A stretch of 64,000 nt of DNA from Tritrichomonas musculus (taxonomy: Eukaryota > Parabasalia > Tritrichomonadida > Tritrichomonadidae). The notes beneath the pieces are model-generated. The model did no database searches. It saw only the letters and a program-made list of their open reading frames with translations, and was not told the origin of the DNA. The stretch spans positions 2,604,001 through 2,668,000 of the forward strand of contig JAPFFF010000001.1 in NCBI GenBank assembly GCA_039105265.1, written 5' to 3'. Below, in pieces: positions 10,583-22,236 of the stretch (positions are counted from its first letter, which is position 1; each line of letters opens with the position of its first letter). Position numbers and translations under genes: made by a program.

Positions 10583-13064
10583 AGGGTGCAGTATGAATGA
10601 GTTTATCTCATTAAAAAGTGATTTATTAGTAAAATTATCGAATTATATTATATAAAAAATTTTTTAAAATATATAAATATAATATATAATAATTTTATAA
10701 TTTTATAAATAAGAAATTATGATTTTAAAAATTGAATTGATTATGACAAAACTTTCAAAAATTTTAAATAGATTTTTTCAATATTTTTGAATCATGATCG
10801 ATACAAAATTAATCATTATTGGTCAATTTCATATTACATGGCTTTATTCCAACAAATTTGAAACAATAATTAAAATAAAATACGGACAAAAACCAGTGGT
10901 TCATATTTGTATAGTTGCATATAACAACTTGACTTCCATTACATGCCAGATTTTACACTATTCGTTGATTATGATTTTCGAATCAATTAACTAATAGTCA
11001 ACGGTTTTCCAGCTATTTATGAATACTTTTTCAGCAATTTTAGAAATATTACTCTTGCTCCTTCATAATATTTATCTACTTATACATCGTTAATATAATC
11101 ATAGCAGTTTTGCGAAAAAATTGGCATATTCCTATTCACTGTCCTGATTTTAATCTTGCCTAACATCATATTTAGCAGCTTTGCAGTCTCTTGCTTTTAG
11201 AATAAAAATTTTTATTAATAAACGAATGTTCAGAAAATTGAATGATCTTTCAAAATTTTTGACTTGAAATCGTAGTTTTGAACATATGAATATTAACTTT
11301 TTTAAAAAAATATCTATACACATATTCACTTTGAAATGTTTTATACATATAAAAAAATCAGATGAAGTTTTTATCATAAGGAAATAAAATTTGATATCAT
11401 TTTTTTATAAATATATCCAAAATCCCAAAAATGGCTCTGTCAAGTTAATTATTAAAATTCATAGATTCGAATTTTTAATGAATAATTAATTCATTTTTAT
11501 TATTGAAGGACTACATAGTTTTTCAATTTTTCTTGATTAACGGACTATTTGTAGATCTATGTAGTCATTCAATTTTTGATGAATGAAATTATAAAGCAGC
11601 ATTATTCTTTTTACTCACAAAGAAGTTTAATCTGACAGAGAGATTTTTTTTTTATTCTATTTTAAAAAAAGTTTTTTATTAATCAATTTTAATTCATTTG
11701 TAACAAAATTTCAAAGCGCTTTAAAAAAACATGAATTTATAATAGATAACTTTTATATGAATACTTATATTAAAAATTTGATTTTATAATATTTTTTCAT
11801 ATAAATAAATAAAATATTGCATGATCACATCTTGCTTATATTATCTTCATTTTCCAGAAAATTATAATTTTGATTCTTTTACAATCTATTTTTATTTTAT
11901 TGAAATAACATCTGGATATATGGATATTTAAACAATTCTATATTTAATTTTTAATGAGATATTCTCATTTGAAAAATGAATAATTCAATTTTTTTTTCAA
12001 ATAATTCCTTTTTTATTTATTCAAAAAAAGGTCGTACAACTGAATTTTAACAGTAAAACTCAATGATTGGTTTGTTTAAACTAATTATATTTTATTATAA
12101 TAATAATAATCAGTTTTATAAATATTTGCATCGTACAAAATTCAAATTAAAATAAAAACTAAAAGGATATAAGTATATATTAAATTTTCTTCAGAAAATA
12201 AATTTGAGTATTTTATCTCAATTTATTTTAATTATTTTTTATAAGAATTTTATAACACTTTATAAAAATTTAGAATAGCGATAACTTTTTATATAATTTA
12301 TTTTAATCATTAATTCTTTTGATATCTTTTTATATGCTTGTAAAACATTTAGTGTTATATAAAAATAGTTATTATTATTGAAAAAAAAAATTCATTTTTT
12401 AGCCAAAAATGCATGAAAAATTGAATTTGTTGAATTATTAAATGATGATTTTAAAAAAATTGGACGTTACAGGAGCCAAATGACGAATACAATTTTATTT
12501 ATATGCATTTACTTTCTAATATATTTGAATTTCATTCTAAATCAAATGTCAGTTTTTTCTAAAAATGAAGATTTAGTTGATTGGTTTCATGAATATAAAA
12601 AGTTTAATATTTCAATTACTGAAGGATTTCGTCAAAAAGTAAAATATTATTTGTATAACACATAGTATATCCATTCAAATGACATCTATATTTTTTAAAT
12701 GATGCAAATATATAAGAAATCGATATATATTGATTTTTAATTAAAGTCTTTATTTCAACCATTACATTTTATAATATTGGATATAAAATATATAAATTAT
12801 ATATTATAATTATTAATTAAATTGTTTATTAAGATAAATATAAATTTATTTAATTTTATTTTTTATTCAATTTAGTTGTACGACCTTTATTCAAAAAAGC
12901 AATTATTAATTCAATTAATGTTTTATAAATATACAATAATAAAAAATTGTTTTTTATTTAATAACATAATATTTTATGTTTAAAAAAATCATAATCATTG
13001 ATTATATAATATAATAGTTATATACTACTTATTTATCCAGATATTAGTGTTCATACTACACCCT
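10583..13064. mobile_element. TA-flanked 2.5-kb inverted-repeat element, host of a nested insertion
   Basis: The left end AGGGTGCAGTATGAA is matched by the right end (reverse complement AGGGTGTAGTATGAA), with TA directly outside both (10581-10582 and 13065-13066). The terminal repeats are short (about 15 bp, one mismatch). The interior is decayed AT-rich DNA with a second element at 12027-12888. No transposase frame is recognisable. The right end stops only 68 bp before the ankyrin gene start at 13132, so it may touch that gene's promoter. Confidence 0.55.
12027..12888. mobile_element. Nested inverted-repeat element with 8-bp target duplication (hAT-like)
   Basis: The ends AAAGGTCGTACAACT are inverted copies continuing into GAATT/AAATT. 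Outside each end is ATTCAAAA (12019-12026 and 12889-12896). An 8-bp duplication is the signature of hAT-type insertion, though the A run makes 9 bp (MULE-like) possible. Inside is one short open frame (12480-12665, 61 codons) with a hydrophobic N-terminus followed by LVDWFHEYKKFNISITEGF; it matches no family I recognise. The element lies inside the 10583-13064 element and is therefore younger. Confidence 0.6.
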
Positions 13065-13131
13065 TAAAAAAGTTTTTCATATTCAATACTTTAAACTACA
13101 TTTTTAGTTCAAAAATATTATAACAGAAAAG

Positions 13132-16100
13132 ATGAGTATTAAGAAATTCTTAGATACAATGAAAGATATCCAAGAAAATATTCTAATTTTTCTTAAAGAT
13201 GAAGACAATTCAGAAGGCAATTTCCAAAATCTTCAAAAGATATTTAATGAAAATAAAATAAGTGATAATCAGCATGAACTTTCATCAATACTACATTTTA
13301 TTTTAAAAATTGGGAATTATTATCATCATTCGCTTTCTTTTTACAGCAAAATTGATAGGATTTTGCTATATTTCAAAAAAGATATTATTAAATATTTTTC
13401 AAATTCTGATATATTTAACATTTTCAAAGGCAACAAAAGGATTCTTCTGTTCCTCGTTGAACAGAAAATAATTGTTTTTGATGAATATATAGTTAAAAAA
13501 ATTACTTTAATATCAAAATATATAAGAACTGATTATCCACAGTACTTTCAACCAGAAATCAAGCCATTTATGAATGAGAAATGGTTTCCAAAATACGATA
13601 CAAGTGAAAATAAATGGATTGAAGAAATAAAAAAAGAACTACCTGACAATTTTTATGAAAAACGAAAGAAAGGAGAAAATGATGATCCACTTTGTGAAAT
13701 AATTCGAAAAGATATGATTAAAGAATTTATTGAATACGTTAACCAAAATAATATTCCATTTGATTCAAAGATTAATTATTCAATTTATGAAACAAATAAA
13801 TTATTGTTAAAGAAAAAAATATTTTTGAATTATTATTTTTTAACATTGATAGAATATGCAGCATTTTGCGGATCAATTCAAATATATAAACATTTACAGT
13901 GTGAAGTTGCTAAAAAAAATCCATATCAGTGGAATTTGGCCATTCATGGCCAAAATAAAGAAATAATTGACATCATTGAAAGTAATTGTGCTAATCTTAA
14001 TCCCTATACATACAAAGAATGCTTTTATAAATCGATCAAATGCCACAATAATGATATTGCCAACCATATATTAAACAAGTTTATAGAAAACAAAGATGAA
14101 TGCATTCAAAATGCATTAAAAACAAGCCTCAAATATAATAACTTCAAATTTATAAAAGATGAACTCATCAATGAATCTTTATTTGTCACTTTGTGCAAGT
14201 ATGATTATTATATAATTGTTAGTGAACTTTTAAAAAGCAAAGATATTGATATAAATAAAAAAGAAATAATAAACACCTATAAAGGCAACTATGAAAAAAC
14301 AGCATTTTATGAGGCAGTTGAGAATGAAAATGTTGAAATTGCCAAACTTTTATTATTGAATAACAACCTTGATATTAACATTCCATATATTAACAACAGA
14401 GAAGATGTGTTCGAAGAAAAAACACCATTTTATCTAGCAATTGAGAATGAAAATATGGAATTAATCAAGCTCTTTTTATCGAATGACAAAACTGATATTA
14501 CAATTCCATATAAAATGACCACCAAATCTCATGGCATAGGATTACATGATGAAAAGGAAGAAATCCTAGAAAAAACACCATTTTATCTTGCAATTGAGAA
14601 AGAAAACATTGAAATAGTTAAACTTTTTTTATTAAATGATAAAGTAGATATTAACATTCCATATAAAAACCATGTAAAAAACGATAAGATTATCACCATT
14701 ATTGATGAAAAATCAGGGTTTTATCTTGCTATTGAGAAAGGAAATATCGATATAATAAAGCTTCTTTTATCCAATGAAAAACTTTGCATTAATACATCTC
14801 ATCTAAGCTATGATGAAAATGTCGGAAATAATTATTACAAAATCAGACAATCTGTGATTAATCATTTCGTCAATGAAACTTATGTTTGTAGTGAAGAGAA
14901 GCCAATATTTTATCAAGCAATTGAGAAAGAAAATATTGAAATAATCAAGCTTCTTTTAAATAGTGACAGTCTTGATGTCAACAGAATATATAGACGTTTC
15001 ACCTTTAATTACAATGAAGAAATACCATCATTCTATCTTGCAGTTAAGAAAGGGAATATTGAAATAATTCAACTTCTATTGGCCAATGAAAAACTCAATA
15101 TTAATGATCCAATTAAAAGATTCAAGAATATCAACTACTACGGTTTCGAAAGGACACCATTTTATCATGCTGTTGAAAAAGAGAATGTTGAAATACTCAA
15201 AATTCTTTTAAATAATAATAGAATTATGTTTGACCTTTCATTTAAATACTACAACAAAAACCCAGTAAACAATTTCTATAACTATGTGAAAACAGCATCA
15301 TATCTGGCCGTCGAAAAAGAAAATATAGAAATAATCAAACTTTTATTGATGAGTAGCCAAATTAATTTTGACATTCCATTTAAAATAAAGAAGAGCTTCA
15401 GTTACGTCGAAAAGACAGTGCTTTATCTAGCAGTTGAAAAAGAAAACATTGAAATTATCAAACTTTTATTAGCTAATCATAGTTATATTAATCATCCATT
15501 TAAATACAAATGTATTAATTATTATGAAAAAGATTGGATTTATCCAGCAATTAAAAAAGGGAACCTTGAAATCATTCAACTTATATTGGAGGAACCTCAA
15601 CGTATAAATAACACTTTATATACAATTTACAACTGTAAGAAAATAAATCAGTCCGATATTGGTGACCTAATTGAAAGCAAATCCTTGATCTATTATGCAA
15701 TTGAAAAAGGAAATATTGATATTATCAAATTATTATTACTAAATTCCACATTAGATATTAATTCTCCTTTTAAAAAGTACTATATTAATAATGATATCAA
15801 AAATTTCAATGTCAAAATGTTAGAAAAACCTCCATTTTATTTGGCTATTGAAAATAGAGATATTGAAATAATCAAGCTAATGCTGATGAATAGAGAATCT
15901 AATATTAATATCCCATGTAAAAAGTATTATTACATTGACAAAAACAGCAAAAATACCGATTGTAACACAAATAATATTAAAATGGATGAAAAACCGCCAT
16001 TTTATTTGGCAGTTGAAAATGAAGACATTAAAGTAATCAAGCTTTTTTTAATGAATGTCAAATTGAATTTAAATGATCCATATAAAAAATTTTATTACGA

Positions 16101-16914
16101 TGATAACAATGAGAATGAAAATTTTATAAAAATGGATGAAAAACCACCATTTTATTTGGCAGTTGAAAAAGGAAACATTGATATAATCAAACTTTTATCG
16201 AAGAAAGACAATATAAATGAAAACATTTCTTATAAAAAGTACAGATTAAACATCAATGATGATGATTTATATGGCTTTTCAATCAAATACTATGATATGA
16301 TCGAAGAAAAACCACCATTTTATCTTGCAATTGAAAAAGATAATATTGAAGTAATCGAGAATCTATTTTTGCGTGTAAGTGGAAATATTAACAAACCATA
16401 TATAAAGATCACCAGCGATGAAATAAAAGAAGAAACTACATTACAACTCGTTTTTAAAACAAACAAAATCAAATTCTTTCCATTAATTTTGGAATATGAA
16501 AATAGATATATAAATCATCCAGTATATACTTTTCAATCTTTTGGTATAATTCGTCGGAGTAGTTCACCAATTAAAATAAACGATAAATCGATTGAAGGAA
16601 AAATTGGCGAAGAAATTGAATTCATTGAAAAGACGCCATTATATTCTGCTGTTGAAAATAAAAGTATTGAAGCTGTTCAATTTCTTTTAAAGAGACCTGA
16701 AATCAATATTAATGAAAAGTGTTTCCTTTACATGGGAAATAATCAAACACAAAGCAAAACAGCTTTACATCTGGCTGTTGAAAAGGGATACAAAGACATC
16801 ATTAAACTTTTAATGGAAAATAAAAATACTGACGCTAATGTAGAACATGAACAAGGGAAAAAACCAATTGACTATACAACAAACAATGAAATAAAGCAAA
16901 TGCTTAATAAATAA
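13132..16914 (+). CDS. Ankyrin-repeat protein with DUF3447-type N-terminus (1260 aa)
   Basis: An intact long frame. The first 300 or so residues follow the trichomonad DUF3447 layout (NKRILLFLVEQKI, YFQPEIKPF, NFYEKRKKGENDDPLCEII, LIEYAAFCGS). From about residue 380 onwards come some 18 unusual ankyrin repeats built on EKTPFYLAVEKENIEIIKLL, followed by DINIPYK and a variable spacer. They differ from the common TPLHLA form until the last repeat (TALHLAVEKGYKDIIKLL). Ankyrin repeats are protein-binding scaffolds; no catalytic domain is visible, so no specific role is claimed. The ATG at 13132 is the first in frame. A broken minus-strand copy of the same N-terminus lies at 41954-42570, and a scrap of repeat lies just downstream at 17085-17185. 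Cytoplasmic location is inferred from the lack of signal or membrane segments. Confidence 0.9.
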   Translation: MSIKKFLDTMKDIQENILIFLKDEDNSEGNFQNLQKIFNENKISDNQHELSSILHFILKIGNYYHHSLSFYSKIDRILLYFKKDIIKYFSNSDIFNIFKGNKRILLFLVEQKIIVFDEYIVKKITLISKYIRTDYPQYFQPEIKPFMNEKWFPKYDTSENKWIEEIKKELPDNFYEKRKKGENDDPLCEIIRKDMIKEFIEYVNQNNIPFDSKINYSIYETNKLLLKKKIFLNYYFLTLIEYAAFCGSIQIYKHLQCEVAKKNPYQWNLAIHGQNKEIIDIIESNCANLNPYTYKECFYKSIKCHNNDIANHILNKFIENKDECIQNALKTSLKYNNFKFIKDELINESLFVTLCKYDYYIIVSELLKSKDIDINKKEIINTYKGNYEKTAFYEAVENENVEIAKLLLLNNNLDINIPYINNREDVFEEKTPFYLAIENENMELIKLFLSNDKTDITIPYKMTTKSHGIGLHDEKEEILEKTPFYLAIEKENIEIVKLFLLNDKVDINIPYKNHVKNDKIITIIDEKSGFYLAIEKGNIDIIKLLLSNEKLCINTSHLSYDENVGNNYYKIRQSVINHFVNETYVCSEEKPIFYQAIEKENIEIIKLLLNSDSLDVNRIYRRFTFNYNEEIPSFYLAVKKGNIEIIQLLLANEKLNINDPIKRFKNINYYGFERTPFYHAVEKENVEILKILLNNNRIMFDLSFKYYNKNPVNNFYNYVKTASYLAVEKENIEIIKLLLMSSQINFDIPFKIKKSFSYVEKTVLYLAVEKENIEIIKLLLANHSYINHPFKYKCINYYEKDWIYPAIKKGNLEIIQLILEEPQRINNTLYTIYNCKKINQSDIGDLIESKSLIYYAIEKGNIDIIKLLLLNSTLDINSPFKKYYINNDIKNFNVKMLEKPPFYLAIENRDIEIIKLMLMNRESNINIPCKKYYYIDKNSKNTDCNTNNIKMDEKPPFYLAVENEDIKVIKLFLMNVKLNLNDPYKKFYYDDNNENENFIKMDEKPPFYLAVEKGNIDIIKLLSKKDNINENISYKKYRLNINDDDLYGFSIKYYDMIEEKPPFYLAIEKDNIEVIENLFLRVSGNINKPYIKITSDEIKEETTLQLVFKTNKIKFFPLILEYENRYINHPVYTFQSFGIIRRSSSPIKINDKSIEGKIGEEIEFIEKTPLYSAVENKSIEAVQFLLKRPEININEKCFLYMGNNQTQSKTALHLAVEKGYKDIIKLLMENKNTDANVEHEQGKKPIDYTTNNEIKQMLNK

Positions 16915-17084
16915 TTTTATTCAACTTAATTCAATAAATTTTTTTTCTTAAATGAATGTTTTAAATCAGTCATACTAAAAATAGCATGTTTTTTTATGTC
17001 TAAAAAATAGCACAATGAAATTCATCAGTAAATGTTTATTATCCATTTAATTAGCACAGTTACAATGATAACAACAAAAATAAA

Positions 17085-17185
17085 GTCAAAATTGAAGAAA
17101 AACATCAATTTATCTGGCCATTGAAAATTGTGACTTTAAAAGTTATCTTTTAAAAATGAATATGTTAATTAATTTTTTGTGAAAT
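17085..17185 (+). pseudogene. Ankyrin-repeat relic downstream of the ankyrin gene
   Basis: Across one frame change the text reads KIEEK then TSIYLAIENCDFK, ending LLKMNMLINF. This is the same repeat formula as the preceding gene (EKTPFYLAIENENMELIKLF). It is about one repeat long and surrounded by AT-rich DNA. It is best read as what is left of a tandem duplicate or a longer 3' end. The remaining intergenic sequence 16915-17500 shows nothing else. Confidence 0.5.
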
Positions 17186-17501
17186 ATTAAGACCAGTTTG
17201 TTTTTGAAAGTAATCAGGATCATCCACTGAAAAATTGCATATTATCTGAATGTTATGATTGCTTTAATTAACCAATTCTTATTAATATAAGAAGATATAT
17301 CCATCTCATGTTTTTAAAATCACAATTTTTAATAGGAAATTCATATTTGTTGTTTTGACTTTCTTTTTGGTATTTTTTCAATGCATTTTCTTTTTTATCA
17401 TTTTATTTCAAATATTTATTATGGTCTGCTTTTCATTTCATTTATTTACTGCTCCAATTTCTCATGCTCATGGATAAAAATCATTGCTATATTAATATTT
17501 A

Positions 17502-18680
17502 GGGTTGCATTTGGCATGGTTTGGGCAAAAAAGCTGCCCACCCAAGTTATTTTGATAACCCAACGGGTATAAGCAAATTATTTGTTGAATATTTTAAATA
17601 TGTTGTTTTGCAACCCTATTAATTATATTTAACTTTTCTTAAAAATATGTATATTTTAAATATGTTGTTTTGCATAAAAATAATAAAATATAATTAAAAT
17701 TAAAATAGATATTTTGGAGTTTTTATTTTTTTATTTATTTGTTTATATATTCAATTTTTTCAAAGATAAATTCTGTTGTTATTTATAAATTCTATTGGGC
17801 TGGATACTTTTCTATGTTTTCATTCAATTTTTCAGTTAAAAAATAAAAATTTGCCCTGGGCAAAGTGGCTGGGAAGTTATATGATAAATTCAAAAGCTAT
17901 TTTTAATATTTTTCTTTTTAAATCATTATCTTTTCTTTAATATATGATATTAATTGATTATTGTGTTTGATAAAATAAAAAAATTAAAACATATTTTTGT
18001 ATATAAATAAAATAAAGTTTGGAATGGATTTTTGGCAAGATATTTCATTAAAATAATCATAAAATTAGGATAATAAAGTGAAATAAATTACACTATATTT
18101 AAAAATCATATAAAATGTAAATAAAATATTAAATAAATTAAAATAATTTTATTTTTATTATTGAATAATTTAATAAATTAAAAAAACAAATATTTATGAA
18201 TATTCTCATTTAAAGTATATCTAATCATTATATTATTACATATTAAAAATAGATACTCATTATAAAATATAATATATAAATATATTGTTTAAAATAATTA
18301 AGAAAAGATATAATATTTAAAAAAGACATTTTAATTAACAGAATTCACAAAATAAATAAAAAGAATTCCATGAACAAAGGGCACATTACCGATTTTTTTT
18401 AGTTCAAATAATAATAAAAATGATGAATTAATAGATTCAAATGCAACTACATTCCACAACTAGCAATCAAATTCAGAACAAATATCATCATTTTCATAAT
18501 TTGGAAGTATTGATATATATTTTATGCTTTTATTCAATACCGAAAAGTTCACACTTTAATGATGTCCTTAAAAAGTGGCCTTTACATTGTACAATTGATC
18601 ACATCACATCATCATAATTTTTGAGGCTCAATTGCCCAGTGGGCTGCCCACTTCTTCAATTTTTTGACCCTATGCAACCC
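17502..18680. mobile_element. Probable TA-flanked inverted-repeat element(s) with GGGTTGCA ends
   Basis: GGGTTGCAT at 17502 and its reverse complement ending at 18680 are each bordered by TA. Both ends are followed inward by unusual GC-rich bits (TGGGCA, GCTGCCCAC) that stand out from the AT-rich surroundings. A third copy of the end (TTGCAACCC then TA) at 17608-17618 would instead define a 115-bp element. A repeat of about 22 bp (TTTTAAATATGTTGTTTTGC) is found twice, near 17590 and 17650. The terminal repeat is short, so exact boundaries are uncertain. No coding sequence was seen. Confidence 0.4.
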
Positions 18681-18893
18681 TAATTAATATATAAATCCAA
18701 TCTTAAATCATGCTGATTTCAAATTTGATTTCATATTGGGTTTGATGTTTAAGAACAAATGTTGGAAAAAATATAATAACGATCAGATATCAATTCCAAA
18801 TCCTTCGTAAAATATAGATGAAATATCTGGTGGATGCTCAATAACTGGTTTCTTTATATCTGTGGATAAAATATAGTCTATGTCGGAAATATA

Positions 18894-19753
18894 GGGTGTC
18901 CGATAAGTTTCCGGACTCTCTAAACTAGAATTATTATTTCTAAATAAAAATTATATATATTAACTGTTAATGTCTGGATAATTAATTAACATTTTTTTTT
19001 AATCAAAATCATTGAGAGCATGTTAAGTTAAATGACATTTTCTGACCAAACATGACATTTCAACTTTTTCTGTTATATTTTCGGTTACAGTTATTTAAAA
19101 AAAGTTTTTTTTATACCAACATCTTCAATACAAAGAAAATTAAAGCATAGCATTTTAAAAATGATATATCTTTGTTTAATCACCTGTTTTAATCAAATTT
19201 AATGCAAAAATTTGAAAATTTTGGAATTGAATAAATTTGACAAATCAAAAAATGAAATAAAATGCATTTTTTCGTAGATACCTACAAGTTATTAAAAATG
19301 TTTTATATATAATTACTTAATATTATACGAATATCATAGTTAAGTTTATAAATTAAAATTTAATTAAAAGACCTATGTTTTATAAGATCAATAATGTATT
19401 TTATGCCAATGATGAAAATGAGCAATCATAGCTTTTCGTTAATCCTTTAAATTAAAAAATATCATATTTATTAATAATTAAGATGATATTAAAACATTTT
19501 ATTTAGTTTTGGTTTAATATAAATGAAGGTTATAGGTGATACATTAAAAAATAATAAACGTTATTTTTTTTTATTGAAAAAAGCATCAATTTTACATTTT
19601 TCAAAATATATATGATTTTCAAACTCGGATACAAACCAATGATGTCCTTCAAAAATATATATAAATTATCTGACATTTGAACTTTACTATTAACTATTTT
19701 ATGATGACTAATATTGTTCAGATTTTGAGAGTCCGGAAATTTTTCGGACACCC
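18894..19753. mobile_element. Mariner-like non-autonomous element, 860 bp
   Basis: The left end GGGTGTCCGATAAGTTTCCG and the right end (reverse complement GGGTGTCCGAAAAATTTCCG) match at 25 of 27 positions, ending in GACTCTC. TA borders both ends (18892-18893 and 19754-19755). TA duplication and this type of terminus are characteristic of Tc1/mariner elements. The interior has no transposase frame. A related single terminus lies at 53980. Confidence 0.8.
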
Positions 19754-20375
19754 TATTATATACAAAAAGTTGATATTTCTGTAATCTTCATATTTTTTGT
19801 TAAATATAGCTTCTGAATATAAATTTTCATTTATTAATATTTGGAATATTTTTTCTTGCAATGGTTGCGTTATATCTTTATGTTTGATGATTTCTTCTTT
19901 GATACTTGAAAAATCGAAACCACACTTTTTGATGAATTCCAGACACAAAAGAATGTATGATGGTCTAAAATTTTGATTAGATGATTTGATCAGTAATTCA
20001 ATTTATTTATCTAAGCCCATTTTGATCCTTTCATTGTACATGTAAATCGTAGAAAGATTGAACATTGATAAAATATCATTTTTCTGACGAATTGCTTCTT
20101 TGAAATATTCAATCGCCAGTCCAGGATTTGGCGAGATTTCATCATAAAATCCATTTTTGAAAATTACGCCAAGATTGTTTTTGGCACGATTATCATCCAT
20201 TGATGATCCCTCTTTATAATAATGAATGGCCTTATTGATGTCTTGCTTGACATATTTCCCTTCGTGATACAAGAATCCGACAAAATAGTGCGCCATCTTA
20301 CATCTGTACTTTGAAGCCATCTCTAAATGGAATACTTCTTTTTTATGTATTGGTATTCGTATCCATTTAAATATA

Positions 20376-22096
20376 CAGTAGTGTTTTTAATATGGTAACG
20401 GTATTTAAAGTCGTAACGCTTTTTTTTTAGAAAAAAAAATTTAAAAATACAAAATTTAATTTTTTTCAACATAAAACAGAGTTTATTTAAATTAAATTAT
20501 ATAATAATATTTACCATTATTTATATTATATTAATCACAAGGTTGTGTATCTATCTGTCTCAAATCACCAAAGTTTTTCGTCAATCAATGAAAAAAATTA
20601 AAGCATGATTTTAAACATGTACATCAAAGTAATATTTTATTTAAGAATATAAACATATTATATATTATGAGAATATTAATAATTATTAATTAAATTTGTA
20701 AAAATAAAATTATTGACTATAAAAACGAGTATATCTTTGATTTTTTGGTGACCGTTTACTTTTCATGATAAAGAATTGATTCATTTATCTATAAAATGCT
20801 GTTATTTATAAATAATATTTATAAAAACATATTTGCATTTAAAGATGTATTTAACTTATTAGAAGTCAGAGTTGATTTTCATTCTGAGACTTATTGAGAG
20901 AACTTTTTCAACATCTTTCTATTTTGTGCTATCTTTATCCCGACAACATAACAGATTACTGAAATTACAAATTAAAAATTAGTTTAAAACTATTAAAACA
21001 TATTTATATATTGATATAATGCAATAAGATAATATGTTTTGCACAAGATAATGGTTTATCTTCATTAATTGATAAACGTCCAAAAATTATAAACGAACAG
21101 CTAAACAAATATTCAAATTTTGTTTTTTTTAGACAATTTTTATCTCATATGTTTCAGCATTTTATATACATATTTATTTCATTAATAAATTTCATTGATA
21201 CTTTTTCAAATTCGATTTTTATAGAAAAAATAATCATATTATAATCATTAGATAATTCATCGTTTTTTATTATCAAAATCATTGAATTGATATAATATCG
21301 AACTAAAATTCGATATTACATCCTTTTGATTCTTTTTGGTGAGAAAGAGAAAAATTATGAAATTTTTTTGCTTACAACTATGTATTTTTCAGTTTTTGAG
21401 ATCATTATAAGAATAGGAAACTTCTAGTATAGATTATTACTTTTATGTTATTATTTTAATAATACAGCGCAATAAACTATATATTTATATAATAAAGATA
21501 AATTGATCAATCTTCTAATTTAGGTTATAATTCAATTTAATTTGAGCCATTCAAAGCATATTCATTTGACCTATAAAAAGCATTATGCTTGAGTTAAAAG
21601 TAAATAGTATAGTAAAATAATAAAATTCTTCTAATATACAATCAAATATAAAAAGTATTTAAGGAAATAATCAAAACACTCATAAGAATTTTTTATTTTG
21701 TATAAACACTTATGAAAATGGTTACATTTTTTAAATAATTTTTATTTTTCAAAAGAAAAAATTTATCATTTATAATTAAATGATGAATAAATTATGAATG
21801 ATGAATAGATGCTAAACTAATTATATAAGAAAATATCAAAAATTTTAAAAAGGTAATTAAGTAATTTGATTATAACTTTTTAAATTGGTTGACGAAAAAC
21901 TTTGGTGATTTGAGACAGATAGATACACAACCTTGTGATTAATATCATATAAATAATGGTAAATATTATTATATAATTTAATTTAAATAAACTCTGTTTT
22001 ATGTCGAAAAAAATTAAATTTTGTATTTTTAAATTTTTTTTTCTAAAAAAAAGCGTTACGACTTTAAATACCGTTACCATATTAAAAACACTACTG
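20376..22096. mobile_element. TA-flanked element with about 215-bp inverted repeats
   Basis: The first 215 or so bases (starting CAGTAGTGTTTTTAATATGG) reappear almost unchanged as the reverse complement ending at 22096. TA sits outside both ends, within longer TATA runs. The repeats include the landmark AACGGTATTTAAAGTCGTAA and a distinctive inner block around GATAGATACACAACC. The roughly 1.3-kb centre is AT-rich without a recognisable gene. Near-identity of the two arms suggests recent insertion. It lies inside the Sel1 gene. Confidence 0.8.
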
Positions 22097-22236
22097 TATA
22101 TATCCAAGTATAAGATGTGCAATTGCATGATTTTTAAATTTATTAGTCTAAAATCGATATTATTATTATTTCTGTGCGAGTGCATGATTTTGATTTGCAG
22201 CGAGTGTAAAATAATGAATAGCTTTGTTGATTGAAT

